DNA from: Roseiflexus sp. RS-1 | GTDB taxonomy: Bacteria > Chloroflexota > Chloroflexia > Chloroflexales > Roseiflexaceae | Reading direction: 5' to 3' | DNA length: 64,000 nt | Assembly: GCF_000016665.1 (NCBI RefSeq) | Contig: NC_009523.1 | Coordinates: 5,269,501-5,333,500, forward strand | Translations under genes and position numbers: made by a program | Part shown: positions 45,176 through 55,500 of the stretch, one piece after another | How positions within the stretch are numbered: the first letter of the stretch is position 1 | How the letters are laid out: each line of letters begins with the position of its first letter | Notes under the pieces: model-generated | Seen by the model: the letters and a program-made list of their open reading frames with translations, nothing else | Database searches by the model: none | What the model was told of the DNA's origin: nothing

Positions 45176-46684
45176 ATGATAAGAATCGTTCGCCAATTCC
45201 GTGTCGAAATCCTGCTCTTCCTCATTTTGCTGGCATGCTACGCCTACTTCCCGCCGCGCTGGGCCGACTGGAACCAGAATTCGCGGCTGAACCTGACGCT
45301 GGCGATTGTCGATGACCGGTCATTCCAGATCGACCGGTTCGTTGCCAATACCGGCGACTACGCGAAGTATAACGGGCATTACTACAGCGACAAAGCGCCC
45401 GGCACGTCGTTTCTCGCAGTGCCGGTGTACGCCGCCGTTCGCCCGGTGTTGCAGACGGCGCCGGTTCAGCGTTTCATCGAACGTCTCGGTTCATCGGCGG
45501 CATTTGGGGAAACGCTGCGTCCCGGTGGCAGCGGGCTGGCGACAGAGAAGGTCTATTTCGCGCTGGTGTTGATGATTGTGTCGTTTGCGACGGTTGCGAT
45601 CCCGGCTGCGCTGTTGGGTGTCGTGCTGTACCGTTTCCTTGAACTGTTCGACCTGGGGATGGGGTGGCGCGCAACGATTGCGTTGATCTACGGTCTGGCG
45701 ACGCCAGCGTTCCCCTACTCAAATGCGTTTATGGGTCACCAGCAGGTCGCCGCTCTGCTCTTTGGGGCGTTCTGGCTGGTCTTCCTCATCGGGCGACAGC
45801 GCCTCTCACCGCGCTGGATGCTGGTGGTGGGCTTTCTGCTGGGATGGACGCTGATCACCGAATATCCGGCGGCGCTGATCGTTGCTGGCATTGGATTATA
45901 TGCGCTCATCGTTCTCCCTGATAGACGCTGGATTGTGGGCGCGGCGCTGGCGGGCATTCCGCCGCTTGCGCTCATGATGGCGTATAACTTTGCGATCTTT
46001 GGCACCGTGCTACCCGTTGGCTACAAATACTCGGAGTTGTGGCAGGCGGAGCATCAATCCGGTTTTATGAGCCTGGCAGGACCGAACCGCGAAGCGCTGT
46101 GGGGCATTACTTTCGGCGTCCATCGTGGTCTGTTTCTGCTGGCGCCGGTGTTGCTGACCGGGCTGGCAGGATTTGTCGCCTGGTGGCGCGCCGGAATCTA
46201 CCGCCGTGAACTGGCGGTCTGTATCTGGGCGGTTGCGAGTTTCCTGCTGTTCAACGGGTCATCGGTAATGTGGAGCGGCGGTTTTGGCGTCGGACCGCGC
46301 TACCTCGTGCCGATGCTGCCGTTTCTGGCGTTCGGTATGGGCGCGTTCCTTGCAATGTGGGGCGCGCGCTGGCAGGCGCGGGTGACGCTGGTCATCACAG
46401 GTGGCTGGTCGTTGCTGAATGTATGGGCGCAAACGATCGGCGGGCAGAGTTTTCCGCAGTATCAACCGAACCCATTGCTGGATTATTCGCTGCCGGAACT
46501 CGCCGCTGGCAATGTGGCGCGCAACCTGGGCATGGCGCTGAATCTCAGCGGCTGGTCGAGCCTGCTGCCGCTGGCGCTGTTTCTGGCGGTGAGCATCACC
46601 GTGCTCTTTTTCGTGATCCGTGGCTCTGGCATGACGGAACGCGCCGATCAGCCGGTTGTGAGAGCGCGGGGGGTTGCGGGTTGA
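45176..46684 (+). CDS. Polytopic membrane protein, GT-C-type glycosyltransferase-like
   Basis: A 502-residue protein with about eleven membrane helices. The first external loop, WADWNQNSRLNLTLAIVDDRSF, is long and acidic, and NGHYYSDKAPGTSFLAVPVYA follows. The NGHYYSDKAPG pattern is typical of a family of bacterial GT-C/DUF-type membrane proteins found beside glycan genes. It begins three bases after the previous stop, so the two are surely co-transcribed. The donor is most likely a polyprenyl-phosphate sugar, but no direct evidence for substrate is seen. Confidence 0.7.
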   Translation: MIRIVRQFRVEILLFLILLACYAYFPPRWADWNQNSRLNLTLAIVDDRSFQIDRFVANTGDYAKYNGHYYSDKAPGTSFLAVPVYAAVRPVLQTAPVQRFIERLGSSAAFGETLRPGGSGLATEKVYFALVLMIVSFATVAIPAALLGVVLYRFLELFDLGMGWRATIALIYGLATPAFPYSNAFMGHQQVAALLFGAFWLVFLIGRQRLSPRWMLVVGFLLGWTLITEYPAALIVAGIGLYALIVLPDRRWIVGAALAGIPPLALMMAYNFAIFGTVLPVGYKYSELWQAEHQSGFMSLAGPNREALWGITFGVHRGLFLLAPVLLTGLAGFVAWWRAGIYRRELAVCIWAVASFLLFNGSSVMWSGGFGVGPRYLVPMLPFLAFGMGAFLAMWGARWQARVTLVITGGWSLLNVWAQTIGGQSFPQYQPNPLLDYSLPELAAGNVARNLGMALNLSGWSSLLPLALFLAVSITVLFFVIRGSGMTERADQPVVRARGVAG

Positions 46685-46809
46685 AGGCTGTGCCTGACAG
46701 GCGAGTACAGCTGCAGGGAAAACCCCGGCAGTTGTGAGAAGTCCCGTCCCAGGGATGACAGTGGGGCGGGGCAGTGCAGATCTGACAGCATATGAGGAGC
46801 ACCAACGCA

Positions 46810-48369
46810 ATGATCCGTCCAGAGGCGCATCGTATGCCACATCTTCAAACGACGACGGCGACCGGATCGATGTACCGGATCGTTGTGATCATGCTGTTCG
46901 CAGCGGCGGCATTGCTGGCGACGATTAACCTGCCCTACGCGCCGCGCACCTGGTTCGATGAGGGATCGCATCTCCACGTACCTGAGACGCTGGTCCGATA
47001 CGGGAAGTATGCCGACATCAGCGCCACTCCTGATGGCGGCGTCGAGTTCCGCTACCACGGTCCCACGATCGGCATCGGTCCGACGATTATGCTGCCGGTT
47101 GCGGCGGTCTATCAGGCGTTCGGCATCGGTCTGACGCAGGCGCGACTGGTGATCGTGATCTATTTTGCTATTGCAGTTGTTGCCGGGTATGCGCTTGCGC
47201 AGCGTCTCTATGGCGGGTGGCCCGCGCTCATCGCCCTGGCATTGCTGCTGGCGTCGCGCACGGTCAACTATGAGGGGTTGATCGAGTATGGGCGGCAGGT
47301 GCTCGGCGAGGCGCCGGGGGTCGCATTCGTTTTTCTGGGAATGCTGGCATGGCTGACTGCGTTGAAGACGGCGACAGAGCTGTCGGCGCAGCGGACGCAT
47401 CTCATCTGGAGCGTGCTGGCAGGATTGGGGTTCGGGATGGCGCTGGTCACGAAGAATCAGTTCGTGCTGATTGTACCCCTGGCGCTCCTGTTGACCGCGC
47501 TGCTCGACTGGCGCTACTACCGGGCTGGCAGTTGGGTGCTGCGTCTGGTTCCTCTTGTCGTGTCGGTCGCGTGCTTTGGCGTCTGGACGTTGACGCAGTT
47601 TGCGCTGCTCGGTCCCGGAACTTTCTTCGAGAACATTCAGCAGACACGTCAGGCAGCTGGAGGCGCGATTTTCGTCTTTAATATCCGATCAACGCTGCGC
47701 GCCGGATATTACCTGTTGCGCCCGGATCTGTACGGCGGGTTGATCGTTCCGGCGATGGCGTACACCATCTGGCGCGCGCGCAGCCGCACGTCGCAGGGGT
47801 TGAGCGAAGCGCTGCTGGCACTGTTGATCGGTCTGTGGCTGGCATGGTTCGTCGGCGCTTCGCTGGGCTGGCCCCGCTATGCATTCCCGGCAGTCGCCCT
47901 GAGCGCGCTGACCGTCGCCCGTCTGGCATTCGACACGGTAGCCTGGTTGCGCCGTCTGCTGCCGGTTGCCGCGACAGTTGCGGTTGTCTACCTGATTGCG
48001 ATCATTGCGTTGCCGCTCGCTCTGACGGCGCGCGTTGTGTTCACTCCCGACGACAGTGCACAGCGGTTTGCGGCGTATCTGAATGCCACCGTGCCGGAAA
48101 CGGCAATCATCGCAACATGGGAGCCAGAACTCGGCGTATTGACCGACCACAACTATCGCTACCCGCCGCAACCGACGCTCGATCAGGCAGTGCGTTCCAC
48201 CTGGCTGGGGGGTGCGCCGGTTCAGTACAACTGGTATGCGGAGCGCCCGACGTATGTCGTGGTTGGCGGTTTCGGCAGTTATACTGGCGTGTACAATACG
48301 CCGGAACTGGAACGCCACTATATTCAGGTGGCGCAGATCGGAACCTATGCGCTCTTTATGCACCGTTAA
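46810..48369 (+). CDS. GT-C membrane glycosyltransferase (ArnT/PMT-like), paralog of the 14819 gene
   Basis: A 519-residue protein with a short soluble N-terminus, eleven to twelve membrane helices and a soluble C-terminus. The acidic loop reads [16 protein letters not shown] (Asp50-Glu51). [20 protein letters not shown] and [15 protein letters not shown] align with the paralog at 14819. The C-terminal part has [18 protein letters not shown], again matching. It probably moves a sugar from a lipid carrier to an acceptor outside the cell. ATG 46810 is chosen because GAGGAGC (46794-46800) lies ten bases upstream. An ATG at 46792 would overlap that ribosome site. Confidence 0.78.
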   Translation: MIRPEAHRMPHLQTTTATGSMYRIVVIMLFAAAALLATINLPYAPRTWFDEGSHLHVPETLVRYGKYADISATPDGGVEFRYHGPTIGIGPTIMLPVAAVYQAFGIGLTQARLVIVIYFAIAVVAGYALAQRLYGGWPALIALALLLASRTVNYEGLIEYGRQVLGEAPGVAFVFLGMLAWLTALKTATELSAQRTHLIWSVLAGLGFGMALVTKNQFVLIVPLALLLTALLDWRYYRAGSWVLRLVPLVVSVACFGVWTLTQFALLGPGTFFENIQQTRQAAGGAIFVFNIRSTLRAGYYLLRPDLYGGLIVPAMAYTIWRARSRTSQGLSEALLALLIGLWLAWFVGASLGWPRYAFPAVALSALTVARLAFDTVAWLRRLLPVAATVAVVYLIAIIALPLALTARVVFTPDDSAQRFAAYLNATVPETAIIATWEPELGVLTDHNYRYPPQPTLDQAVRSTWLGGAPVQYNWYAERPTYVVVGGFGSYTGVYNTPELERHYIQVAQIGTYALFMHR

Positions 48370-48391
48370 CACGTTTCACTCATCAACATCC

Positions 48392-49312
48392 GTGCTGAAC
48401 CGTCGTATCCGTGTCGATCCGTGTTCTCTCTCGGTTCTCCGGCTCGCATCTGGATGGATGCTGCTGGTTCTGTTGCTGACCTCATGTGCGCCATCAGTCA
48501 CGGATCGCGCAGCCCAACCAACGCCGCTCCTTACCGATGCGCTGCCGACGCCGCGATTGGAAGGCATCGCCGCCGAGCGGCGGGAGGTGCGCTTCGTCAG
48601 CGGCGACGTGGAACTGGCTGGCGAACTCGATCTGCCGATGGGTTCCGGTCCGCACCCACTGGTGTTCATCATTCACCACTCCGGTCCTGTTCCCCGCGAC
48701 GCATACGGGTATCTGGCAGAGATTCTGCTGCGCGCTGGATATGCCGTCTTCCGTTTCGACAAACGCGGCACTGGCGCGAGCGGCGGGGTGTACGGGTGTT
48801 GCGAGCGTGACGATGCACTGGCCGCCTATCGCGCAGCCGTAGCGCAGGCCGGGATTGACCGCTGTCGCGTCTTCATTGTGGCGCAGAGCATAGGGACGCA
48901 ACACCTTGCTGCGCAGTATCAGGCATACCTTCAGGTACAGCGTCCACGCGGCGTGGCGCTCCTCTCGAATCTGCTGCGTGCCGACGATATTGTGCGCATC
49001 GCGGCGCCGATCATCATCATTGTGGCTGATAGCGAACCAGATCTGAACGCCATCGGTCCGGAAGCGGCAGCAGCGCACAATGCGCGCTACGCAGCGGGTT
49101 CGACATTGTACATCGCCGACGGCGCTGAACATACCCTCTTCGACATCCGTGATGGTCCGATTGATTGGACTGATCCTGCATGGGTCGACCGCTATCACCG
49201 TGGAGCAATGCAAGCGCTTGTGCAGCAACTCGATGCGTGGAGCGCTGTGCACGTGTCGGGATCATGCTCATCCCTGCGATCAAGGAATGTGATAGCGAAC
49301 CCCAACCGATAG
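48392..49312 (+). CDS. Alpha/beta-hydrolase lipoprotein
   Basis: About 306 residues from a GTG at 48392. The start is uncertain, because the frame runs back into the preceding gene. After a lipoprotein signal ([11 protein letters not shown]) the fold of a dienelactone-hydrolase-like serine hydrolase is visible: FIIHHSG oxyanion segment, [11 protein letters not shown], nucleophile elbow AQSIGTQ (Ser in the usual GxSxG place but with Ala first), acid near VADSEPD, and His in GAEHTLF. The substrate is unknown; an ester or acyl-sugar outside the cell is a fair guess. It begins 22 bases after the GT-C stop and likely shares its transcript. The last ~15 residues are poorly conserved in style. Confidence 0.75.
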   Translation: MLNRRIRVDPCSLSVLRLASGWMLLVLLLTSCAPSVTDRAAQPTPLLTDALPTPRLEGIAAERREVRFVSGDVELAGELDLPMGSGPHPLVFIIHHSGPVPRDAYGYLAEILLRAGYAVFRFDKRGTGASGGVYGCCERDDALAAYRAAVAQAGIDRCRVFIVAQSIGTQHLAAQYQAYLQVQRPRGVALLSNLLRADDIVRIAAPIIIIVADSEPDLNAIGPEAAAAHNARYAAGSTLYIADGAEHTLFDIRDGPIDWTDPAWVDRYHRGAMQALVQQLDAWSAVHVSGSCSSLRSRNVIANPNR

Positions 49313-49453
49313 CATTGGACTGATGAAGCCTGCCACTGAAGTCTCAGGCGCCGGATGCTGCCAGTTCAGGCGTCTTTGAGGGTGTCTGCTGTGATCAAAG
49401 TGTCATCCAGCGACGCGACACGCTCTATGCACAATCTGTACGATAGGGTTGGT

Positions 49454-49545
49454 AAAAGTTCTATGTCGGGGCGGCGCTGTCGGGGCGCCGCTTGCCGCAC
49501 CGGGGCGCACCTGTCGGGGCGCGGCATGCCGCGCCCCCGACGGGC
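49454..49545. repeat. GTCGGGGC repeats with a 22-bp perfect palindrome
   Basis: Repeated TCGGGGCG units include the perfect palindrome GGGGCGCGGCA/TGCCGCGCCCC at 49516-49537. They lie in the 400-base spacer between the hydrolase and the propeller gene. They are probably dispersed hairpin repeats. No gene is seen in the spacer, and no T-run follows the palindrome. Confidence 0.65.
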
Positions 49546-49722
49546 AATGACGGGATGTGCGTCGTCTCGTCATTGCGACAGCACATGAGACACGCTAACG
49601 CGCAGTGACGCCTATCGCGCTGCCGAACGCCTGCGTCATCTCAGTCGTCTCCCAGGAACGGGAGCGGATTGAGGGAGATGTCTCAAACGTATTTGGAATG
49701 ACGATAACTCGTGGAGGCAGTT

Positions 49723-51864
49723 ATGAGGAGCGGATGTTTCGGGTGGTTGCAGATCGTGGCAATCTTAACAGTCATAGGCATCCTCCTGCCGCTCGCAGGT
49801 ACGACGCAGGTAACACCGGCCAGAGGTGAGCATCTGGTGCAACCTTCGAGCGCACCCAGGGTGCAGACAACCTGGCAGACGGCACGCGCCGTATCTGTGA
49901 CTGCCACCTCTGTACCGGCGCCGGCAAATGCAGCCTCGCTGTATCTGCCGCTTGTGGTCAGTGATCAGCCAGTCAGTGGGCCGCCGGAGGAGTGGAGCCA
50001 GCACGCGCACGATGCGCAGCGCACTGGCTACACCCCGCAGACCGTCCCGTACCCCTGGCGCTGGCGCTGGTCCTGGAACGGTCCTAACACCAGCGGCGGC
50101 ATCGCCAAGGTCACCACCGGCGGCTCGCTGCCGCGCAACGTTCAGCCGGTCACCGGAGGAGGCCGCGTGTACATCGCCGCTGGCGTGGACGGCGTCTTCG
50201 CTCTGAGCGAAGCCACCGGTCGGCAACTCTGGCAACGCAGCGGCATCGGCGCCATCCGCTCGACCGTCGCCTACGACCGCGACACCAGCGCCGTGTTCGC
50301 CGTCTCCGCCAATGGGCGGCTCTACAAATTGCGCGCCCAGGACGGCGCCATCCTCGCCGACTTCAACGCCGGACAGACCAGCGACCTGCCGCTGCCGCCC
50401 GCTGTCCTTAGCGACCGTGTGATTTTCTCGATGGGGAACGCCGTCTTCGCTGTGCACAAGCAAACTATGCACCAACTCTGGCGGTACAACGCTGGCGCAA
50501 CCGTCGCCACTCCGCCATCCTATTCCCCCTCGCGCAACGTCGTCATCGTCGCCACCGAGCCAGACCTCTTCGTCCACGCCATCAACAACGCCAGCGGCGC
50601 CCGCCAATGGCGCGTGCGCCCGGTCCACGCCAGTCGCACCTTTGGCGACCCGACCGAGTTCCGCTACGGCTGGCCCGTGATTGCGGACGGCGCCGGGTAT
50701 GTGCTGGTCAAGGTCCGTTTGGATTGGGAAACCACGTGGCGTGACTGGCCCCAAACCAACAGCGAGATGCGCCAGTTTCTGATCCAGAATCCCGGTTATC
50801 AGGCGCTGTTCGTGCTCGACCTCGACGACGGGAGCAGGCCGTTCATCGCCAATGTCGGGCACGGCGGCTACGGCGACGGCGGCTATATGCCGATGGGACC
50901 GCAACCGGTCGTCAAGCGGCTCGCCAACGGGCGCGAGGTGGTCTACACCATCATTCGCGCCAGACACGCCTACGATTCGCGCTGGGATTCGCACTTCGGC
51001 GAGATGATGCTCGACAGTGAGACGGTCAGCGGGCTGCAAGGCGGCGATGTGCGCTTCATCGCCTACGACTATCCGCCGGGCAGCGCCGATCCCTACCTGC
51101 TGACCGACGAACAGCCGAATGTGTCAATGGCGGGCGACTATCTGTTCGGCGCGCACTGGGAGGCGGGTTTTGCGATGCGCATCCTGGACCGCTCGGCGGC
51201 GCGCGGCAGTTTCAGCAACAAGATTACAACCCAGCGCCTGGCGACGATTGCGACCTCGCAGGATAACGCTGACGCGTGCCCGTTCAACGCATCGCACTAC
51301 TGCGCGAGCGGACTGGAAAACACGCGCTTCTATGATGCCGGGTTTTACATTTACTATCGGCAGGGGAAGGTGTACGACAAGTACTGGCGCGAATATGCCT
51401 CGTGGACGGTGAGCAACGAGAATGTCTACTTTGTCAGCACCGACGGCGCGGTGGTGGCGCTGACGAGCGGCAATCCGCAGGCGAGCGAAGTCTCATCCCT
51501 CCCGCTGGTTGAGGCGCCGCCGCCGCCGCCCGACCCGCAACCGGTGGCGACCATTCCGTACACCGAGGCGCGCGCCTGGGAAGGGCGAATGGTGACTGTG
51601 ACCGGCACGCTGCGCTATATCTTCAACAATGGCAAATATGTGTTGCTGGGGTTCAGCAACCCACACCAGGGGAGTTTCAAGGCGCTCATTCGGAAGGCGG
51701 ATTGGGAGCGCTTCGGCGGGCGACCGGAGGCGCGCTATCAGGTCGGGCAGGAGGTGCGGGTGCGCGGGGTCATCGCGTGGTATCAGGGAGACCCGGCGAT
51801 CTTTGTGACGACGCCAGAGCAGATTGAGGTGTTGGAGCAGGTGCTGGCGCAGGAGGCGCAGTAA
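49723..51864 (+). CDS. Secreted PQQ-like propeller protein with YLPLV motif and C-terminal OB-fold domain
   Basis: A 713-residue protein. A signal peptide (about 1-27) is followed by a low-complexity linker, YLPLV at 74-78, then a PQQ-like propeller (blades such as GGRVYIAAGVDGVFALSE and AVFAVSANGRLYKLR) and a Pro-rich hinge at about 590-610. The C-terminal domain (about 620-710) looks like an OB-fold: GRMVTVTGTLRYIFNNGKYVLLGF and VGQEVRVRGVIAWYQG. It is a paralog of the 39910 lipoprotein but lacks its lipid Cys and adds the OB domain. GGAGG five bases before ATG 49723 sets the start. The function is unknown; structural or ligand-binding roles are likely. Confidence 0.8.
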   Translation: MRSGCFGWLQIVAILTVIGILLPLAGTTQVTPARGEHLVQPSSAPRVQTTWQTARAVSVTATSVPAPANAASLYLPLVVSDQPVSGPPEEWSQHAHDAQRTGYTPQTVPYPWRWRWSWNGPNTSGGIAKVTTGGSLPRNVQPVTGGGRVYIAAGVDGVFALSEATGRQLWQRSGIGAIRSTVAYDRDTSAVFAVSANGRLYKLRAQDGAILADFNAGQTSDLPLPPAVLSDRVIFSMGNAVFAVHKQTMHQLWRYNAGATVATPPSYSPSRNVVIVATEPDLFVHAINNASGARQWRVRPVHASRTFGDPTEFRYGWPVIADGAGYVLVKVRLDWETTWRDWPQTNSEMRQFLIQNPGYQALFVLDLDDGSRPFIANVGHGGYGDGGYMPMGPQPVVKRLANGREVVYTIIRARHAYDSRWDSHFGEMMLDSETVSGLQGGDVRFIAYDYPPGSADPYLLTDEQPNVSMAGDYLFGAHWEAGFAMRILDRSAARGSFSNKITTQRLATIATSQDNADACPFNASHYCASGLENTRFYDAGFYIYYRQGKVYDKYWREYASWTVSNENVYFVSTDGAVVALTSGNPQASEVSSLPLVEAPPPPPDPQPVATIPYTEARAWEGRMVTVTGTLRYIFNNGKYVLLGFSNPHQGSFKALIRKADWERFGGRPEARYQVGQEVRVRGVIAWYQGDPAIFVTTPEQIEVLEQVLAQEAQ

Positions 51865-52575
51865 CCCGAACGGCAAAGCACACTGACCAGTGCGCCGTGC
51901 ACGTCTCTTTCTCGACAGATAGTCGCCACTTTGATACGGAGGCGTCGTTAGCGGTTCTCAGATACGTTGACCCTTGTTTGGACCTGCCGTGTCGCACGAG
52001 GTATCGCTTTCAGCGGAGTGTAGACCGAAATGATGGAGATTGAGAATTTATTCCGCTATACCGCGCTAGCCGTGGGGCTGAAGCCCTCGGCTAGCCAAGG
52101 CGAAGCCCGCCTGCGCGGGCTGTAGCGGATTATTTGATCAAAGACCATTATTTCGGTCATCGCGTGGGGTGCGCCATTCCCAGGAGTGGTCAACCTTGTC
52201 CATCAGGTTCAACCTTTGTGAGAACTGCTAACGGAGGGGGCGCACGGTCGTGCGCACCCACGATTCCACACCGGGAGGGGTGGTTCGCAAACTGCCCCTC
52301 CCGATTCTTCACGGAACCTCGCACCCCTTCAAGGGTCGCACACACGTGATGGCTGGAGCGCATACTACATTGTTACACCAGATGTGTGTGATACAACTTG
52401 TAACGAGAAGTTCGCCCCAAACAAACCGCGCTTCACGCACCCTGTATCTCGTTCGCCGGTATCAGCGCCTCCTCTGTGATAGACACGCTGCGCAAGAGTG
52501 TCATCTTTTTTTCATAGACCATCATTATCATAGCGCTACTCAATACGCTTAAGCTCTGCCAGTGAGGTTACAGGT
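51865..52575. other. Intergenic region with one copy of the 68-base hairpin repeat
   Basis: About 711 bases. 52045-52150 matches the repeat block at 58300-58490 (GCTAGCC...GAAGCCCGCCTGCGCGGGC...TTATTT...AAAGACCAT). A GTTACA...TGTAAC pair lies near 52372-52402, possibly a regulator site. I see no gene: the short ORFs there have no conserved look. The ribosome site GAGGTTACAGGT precedes the start at 52576. Confidence 0.6.
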
Positions 52576-55500
52576 ATGCGTCGCGGTATGGTCTGGCTCT
52601 GGCTATCCGGTCTGATCGGCGGTCTGATAATGTTCATTCCCACAACAGGGCAAACGCCGGTTGCGCGTGCAACGGTTCCAAACAATCAAAACTGGATATT
52701 CACGCCAGGAACGTGTGATCCGGCGTTCCAGGGCGCCGTGTTTGCGAACTGGAATCCGGCGACCGGAGCGCCCAACTGCGGCGTTTTCACCTCTGGGGCG
52801 CCATCAGTGAATCAGTTCGATACCGGTCAGGTCTTCCCGCCCAACGTTCTCAGAGATGAAGCGAGTGTCACCGCACCATGCGAAAACGGTCGCATAAGCG
52901 GTCTGTGTTATCGGATGTGGTACGTCGGCACGCGTCCCGGCGAGCCGTATCGCCGGATCGGGTATGCCGTCTCACCGGACGGCGTTTCCTGGTATCGCGT
53001 TCAGGGGACGCATACCGGCGGCAGCGTCTTCGAAGGGTCTGGAACGTCTGGACATTCTTTTGATCAGAACGGCGTGACAACATTTCATGTGATCAAGGAC
53101 GGCGGACAGTATCACATGTGGTACACCGGCGTCAGTAGCGACTGGCGCTGGGTAGGGTTCGGTTACGCAACTTCGACCAACGGCATTACCTGGGTCCGAC
53201 AGAACGGCGGAGCGCCGGTCCTGACGTCGCGTCCTGGTTCGGGTTTGTTCGACGATGATCGCATTATCGGACCGTTTGTGCTGATTGATGAAGCCAGCGC
53301 TATCGCACCGTGCGAAGGCGGGCGCACCAGCGGGCGTTGCTTCCGCATGTGGTATGAAGGGTTCCGTGCGAATAACACCTTCTATGTAGGACACGCGCTT
53401 TCTTCCGATGGGATATCCTGGTCAATCGTCAACGGACCGGCGCCTCTCGGATCAGTGCTGGCTGGAGATCCGAATGGTCCGCTCGGCTTTGCTGCGTTTG
53501 ACTCAAACAATGTCGGTTTGACGGCAGTCATCAAGGATGGCGCTATCTATCGGATGTGGTACCAGGCCAAAAGCTACCAGAATCCACCAGAGCACCCCTT
53601 TGGCGATTGGTTCACCATCGGACATGTCACCTCAGTGGATGGAGTGAACTGGGTGCGCCCCAATCCTAATCTGCTTGCGTTCAGCGGTGATATGGACACG
53701 ATCAGTGTCAATCCCCCTGGAACCAACGACGATGTGTGGGTCGTGCGGCTGTTGAAGGAAGACCTGACCTATCGGATGTGGTATGCCACCGCCGGAACGC
53801 CGAACAGTACGCGCTTCGGTCTGGCTGAGATGACGCAGGGATCGCCGATCACGCCAACCGTGCTGCGCAACGGTGATGAGTTTACGATCACCATGACCAC
53901 GCAACAAACAATCCCGCCCGATGGCAGTGTCTTGATCACCCTGCCGCCAGACGTTGCGCTCGATCAGTTTGCTGCGGTCGAACTGCAAGGTTTTGAACCC
54001 GGCGCTTCGCTCCTCCGTGAACGCGCGGCGGTCACCGATGCGTACAGCGGGTTCGCCGCGCGGGATGCGATCCTGATCCGGTTGCCGAACGGCGCCGTCC
54101 TCGGACCGAAAACAATCCGGTTTAATCTCGGCGCTGGCGCACCCAACCCGTCCACCTTCCTGATCCAGACATTCGACACCCACAAGGTGCTCGAACGCGC
54201 GCGCGTCGTTCCCGGCGATCTCCGGGTGACCCAGAGTGTGGCTTCGGTCGTTGCTGGCGAACCGGCAGTGTACACCGTTACGGTCAGCAACGTGGGTCCG
54301 AATGCGGTCACCGGGGCGGTGCTGAACAGCACATTCCCGGCGCAACTGAGCGGCACGACCTGGACGTGTGTTCCGTCGGGCGGGGCTTCCTGCGCGCCAA
54401 CCAGCGGCAGTGGCAACTGGATCAACAAGACCCTCAATCTGCCGGTTGGGAGCAGCGTCACATTTACCGTCACCGGTGATCTGGTAAGCACGGCAACCGG
54501 CAATCTGGTCAGTACCGTCGGTGTGGCGACTCCTGACGGCATCAATGAACTGACGCCGACCGATAATACGTCCACACTCTCGACGCCGATCAGTGTTCGC
54601 GGCGACCTGGCAATAACGCGAATGAGCAACCCGGCCGTTCCGCAGGCAGGTCAGCCGATCACCTACACGCTGACGGTAACGAACGCCGGACCGAGCACCG
54701 TGGTCGGTGCGACCGTGGTGAACATCTTCCCGATCAGCGTCACGAATGTCATCTGGAATTGCGGCGCGACGTCCGGCTCGGCGTGCCCCTCGTCAGGAAG
54801 CGGAAGCATCAATGCGCCGGTCACGCTTGCGCCGGGCGGGAATGCGGTTTTCACCGCCACCGGCGTGGTGTCGCCAGCGGCGCTGACGATGCCGCCGCAT
54901 TCGGCTATCGTGACAGTGCCGGGGAATGTGACCGATCCTGATCCGGACAACAACGTGTTCACCGACGGTGGCGGCCTGGGGCGACCTGCCGATCTGACGA
55001 TCAGCAAGACGGTGGCGCCAGCGGTTGTGGTTCCCGGACTGCCGGTGACCTATACGATTACGGTGACGAACACCGGCAGCGCAGATGCCGATGGCGCGAC
55101 CGTGCTCGACCTGTTCCCGCCGACGATCAGCGGAGTGGCGTGGACATGCAGCGGCGCGAATGGCGCAACATGCGCGCAGTCAAGCGGCAGCGACAACCTG
55201 ACGCTGAGCCTGCCGTCGTTCCCGGTCGGCGGAGCGGCGACGATCACCATAACAGGCGTCGTGGCGGCAGACGCAACCGGCAACCTGGTGAATACGGCGC
55301 AGGTCTTGCCGCCGGTCGGCGTGGACGACCCGACGTTCGCCAATAATACGTCCACACTCTCGACGCCGATCAGTGTCCGCGGCGACCTGGCAATAACACG
55401 AACGAGCAACCCGGCGGTTCCGCAGGCAGGTCAGCCAATCACCTATACGCTGACGGTAACGAATGCCGGACCGAGCACCGTGGTCGGTGCGACGGTGGTG

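Noticed and set aside
49765-51039. 424-codon antisense frame over the propeller gene
   Set aside because: Low-complexity Asp/Gly/Val-rich shadow; no start site or domain.
52134-52552. Two short plus-strand frames before the DUF11 gene
   Set aside because: No ribosome site or conserved composition; part lies in a repeat.
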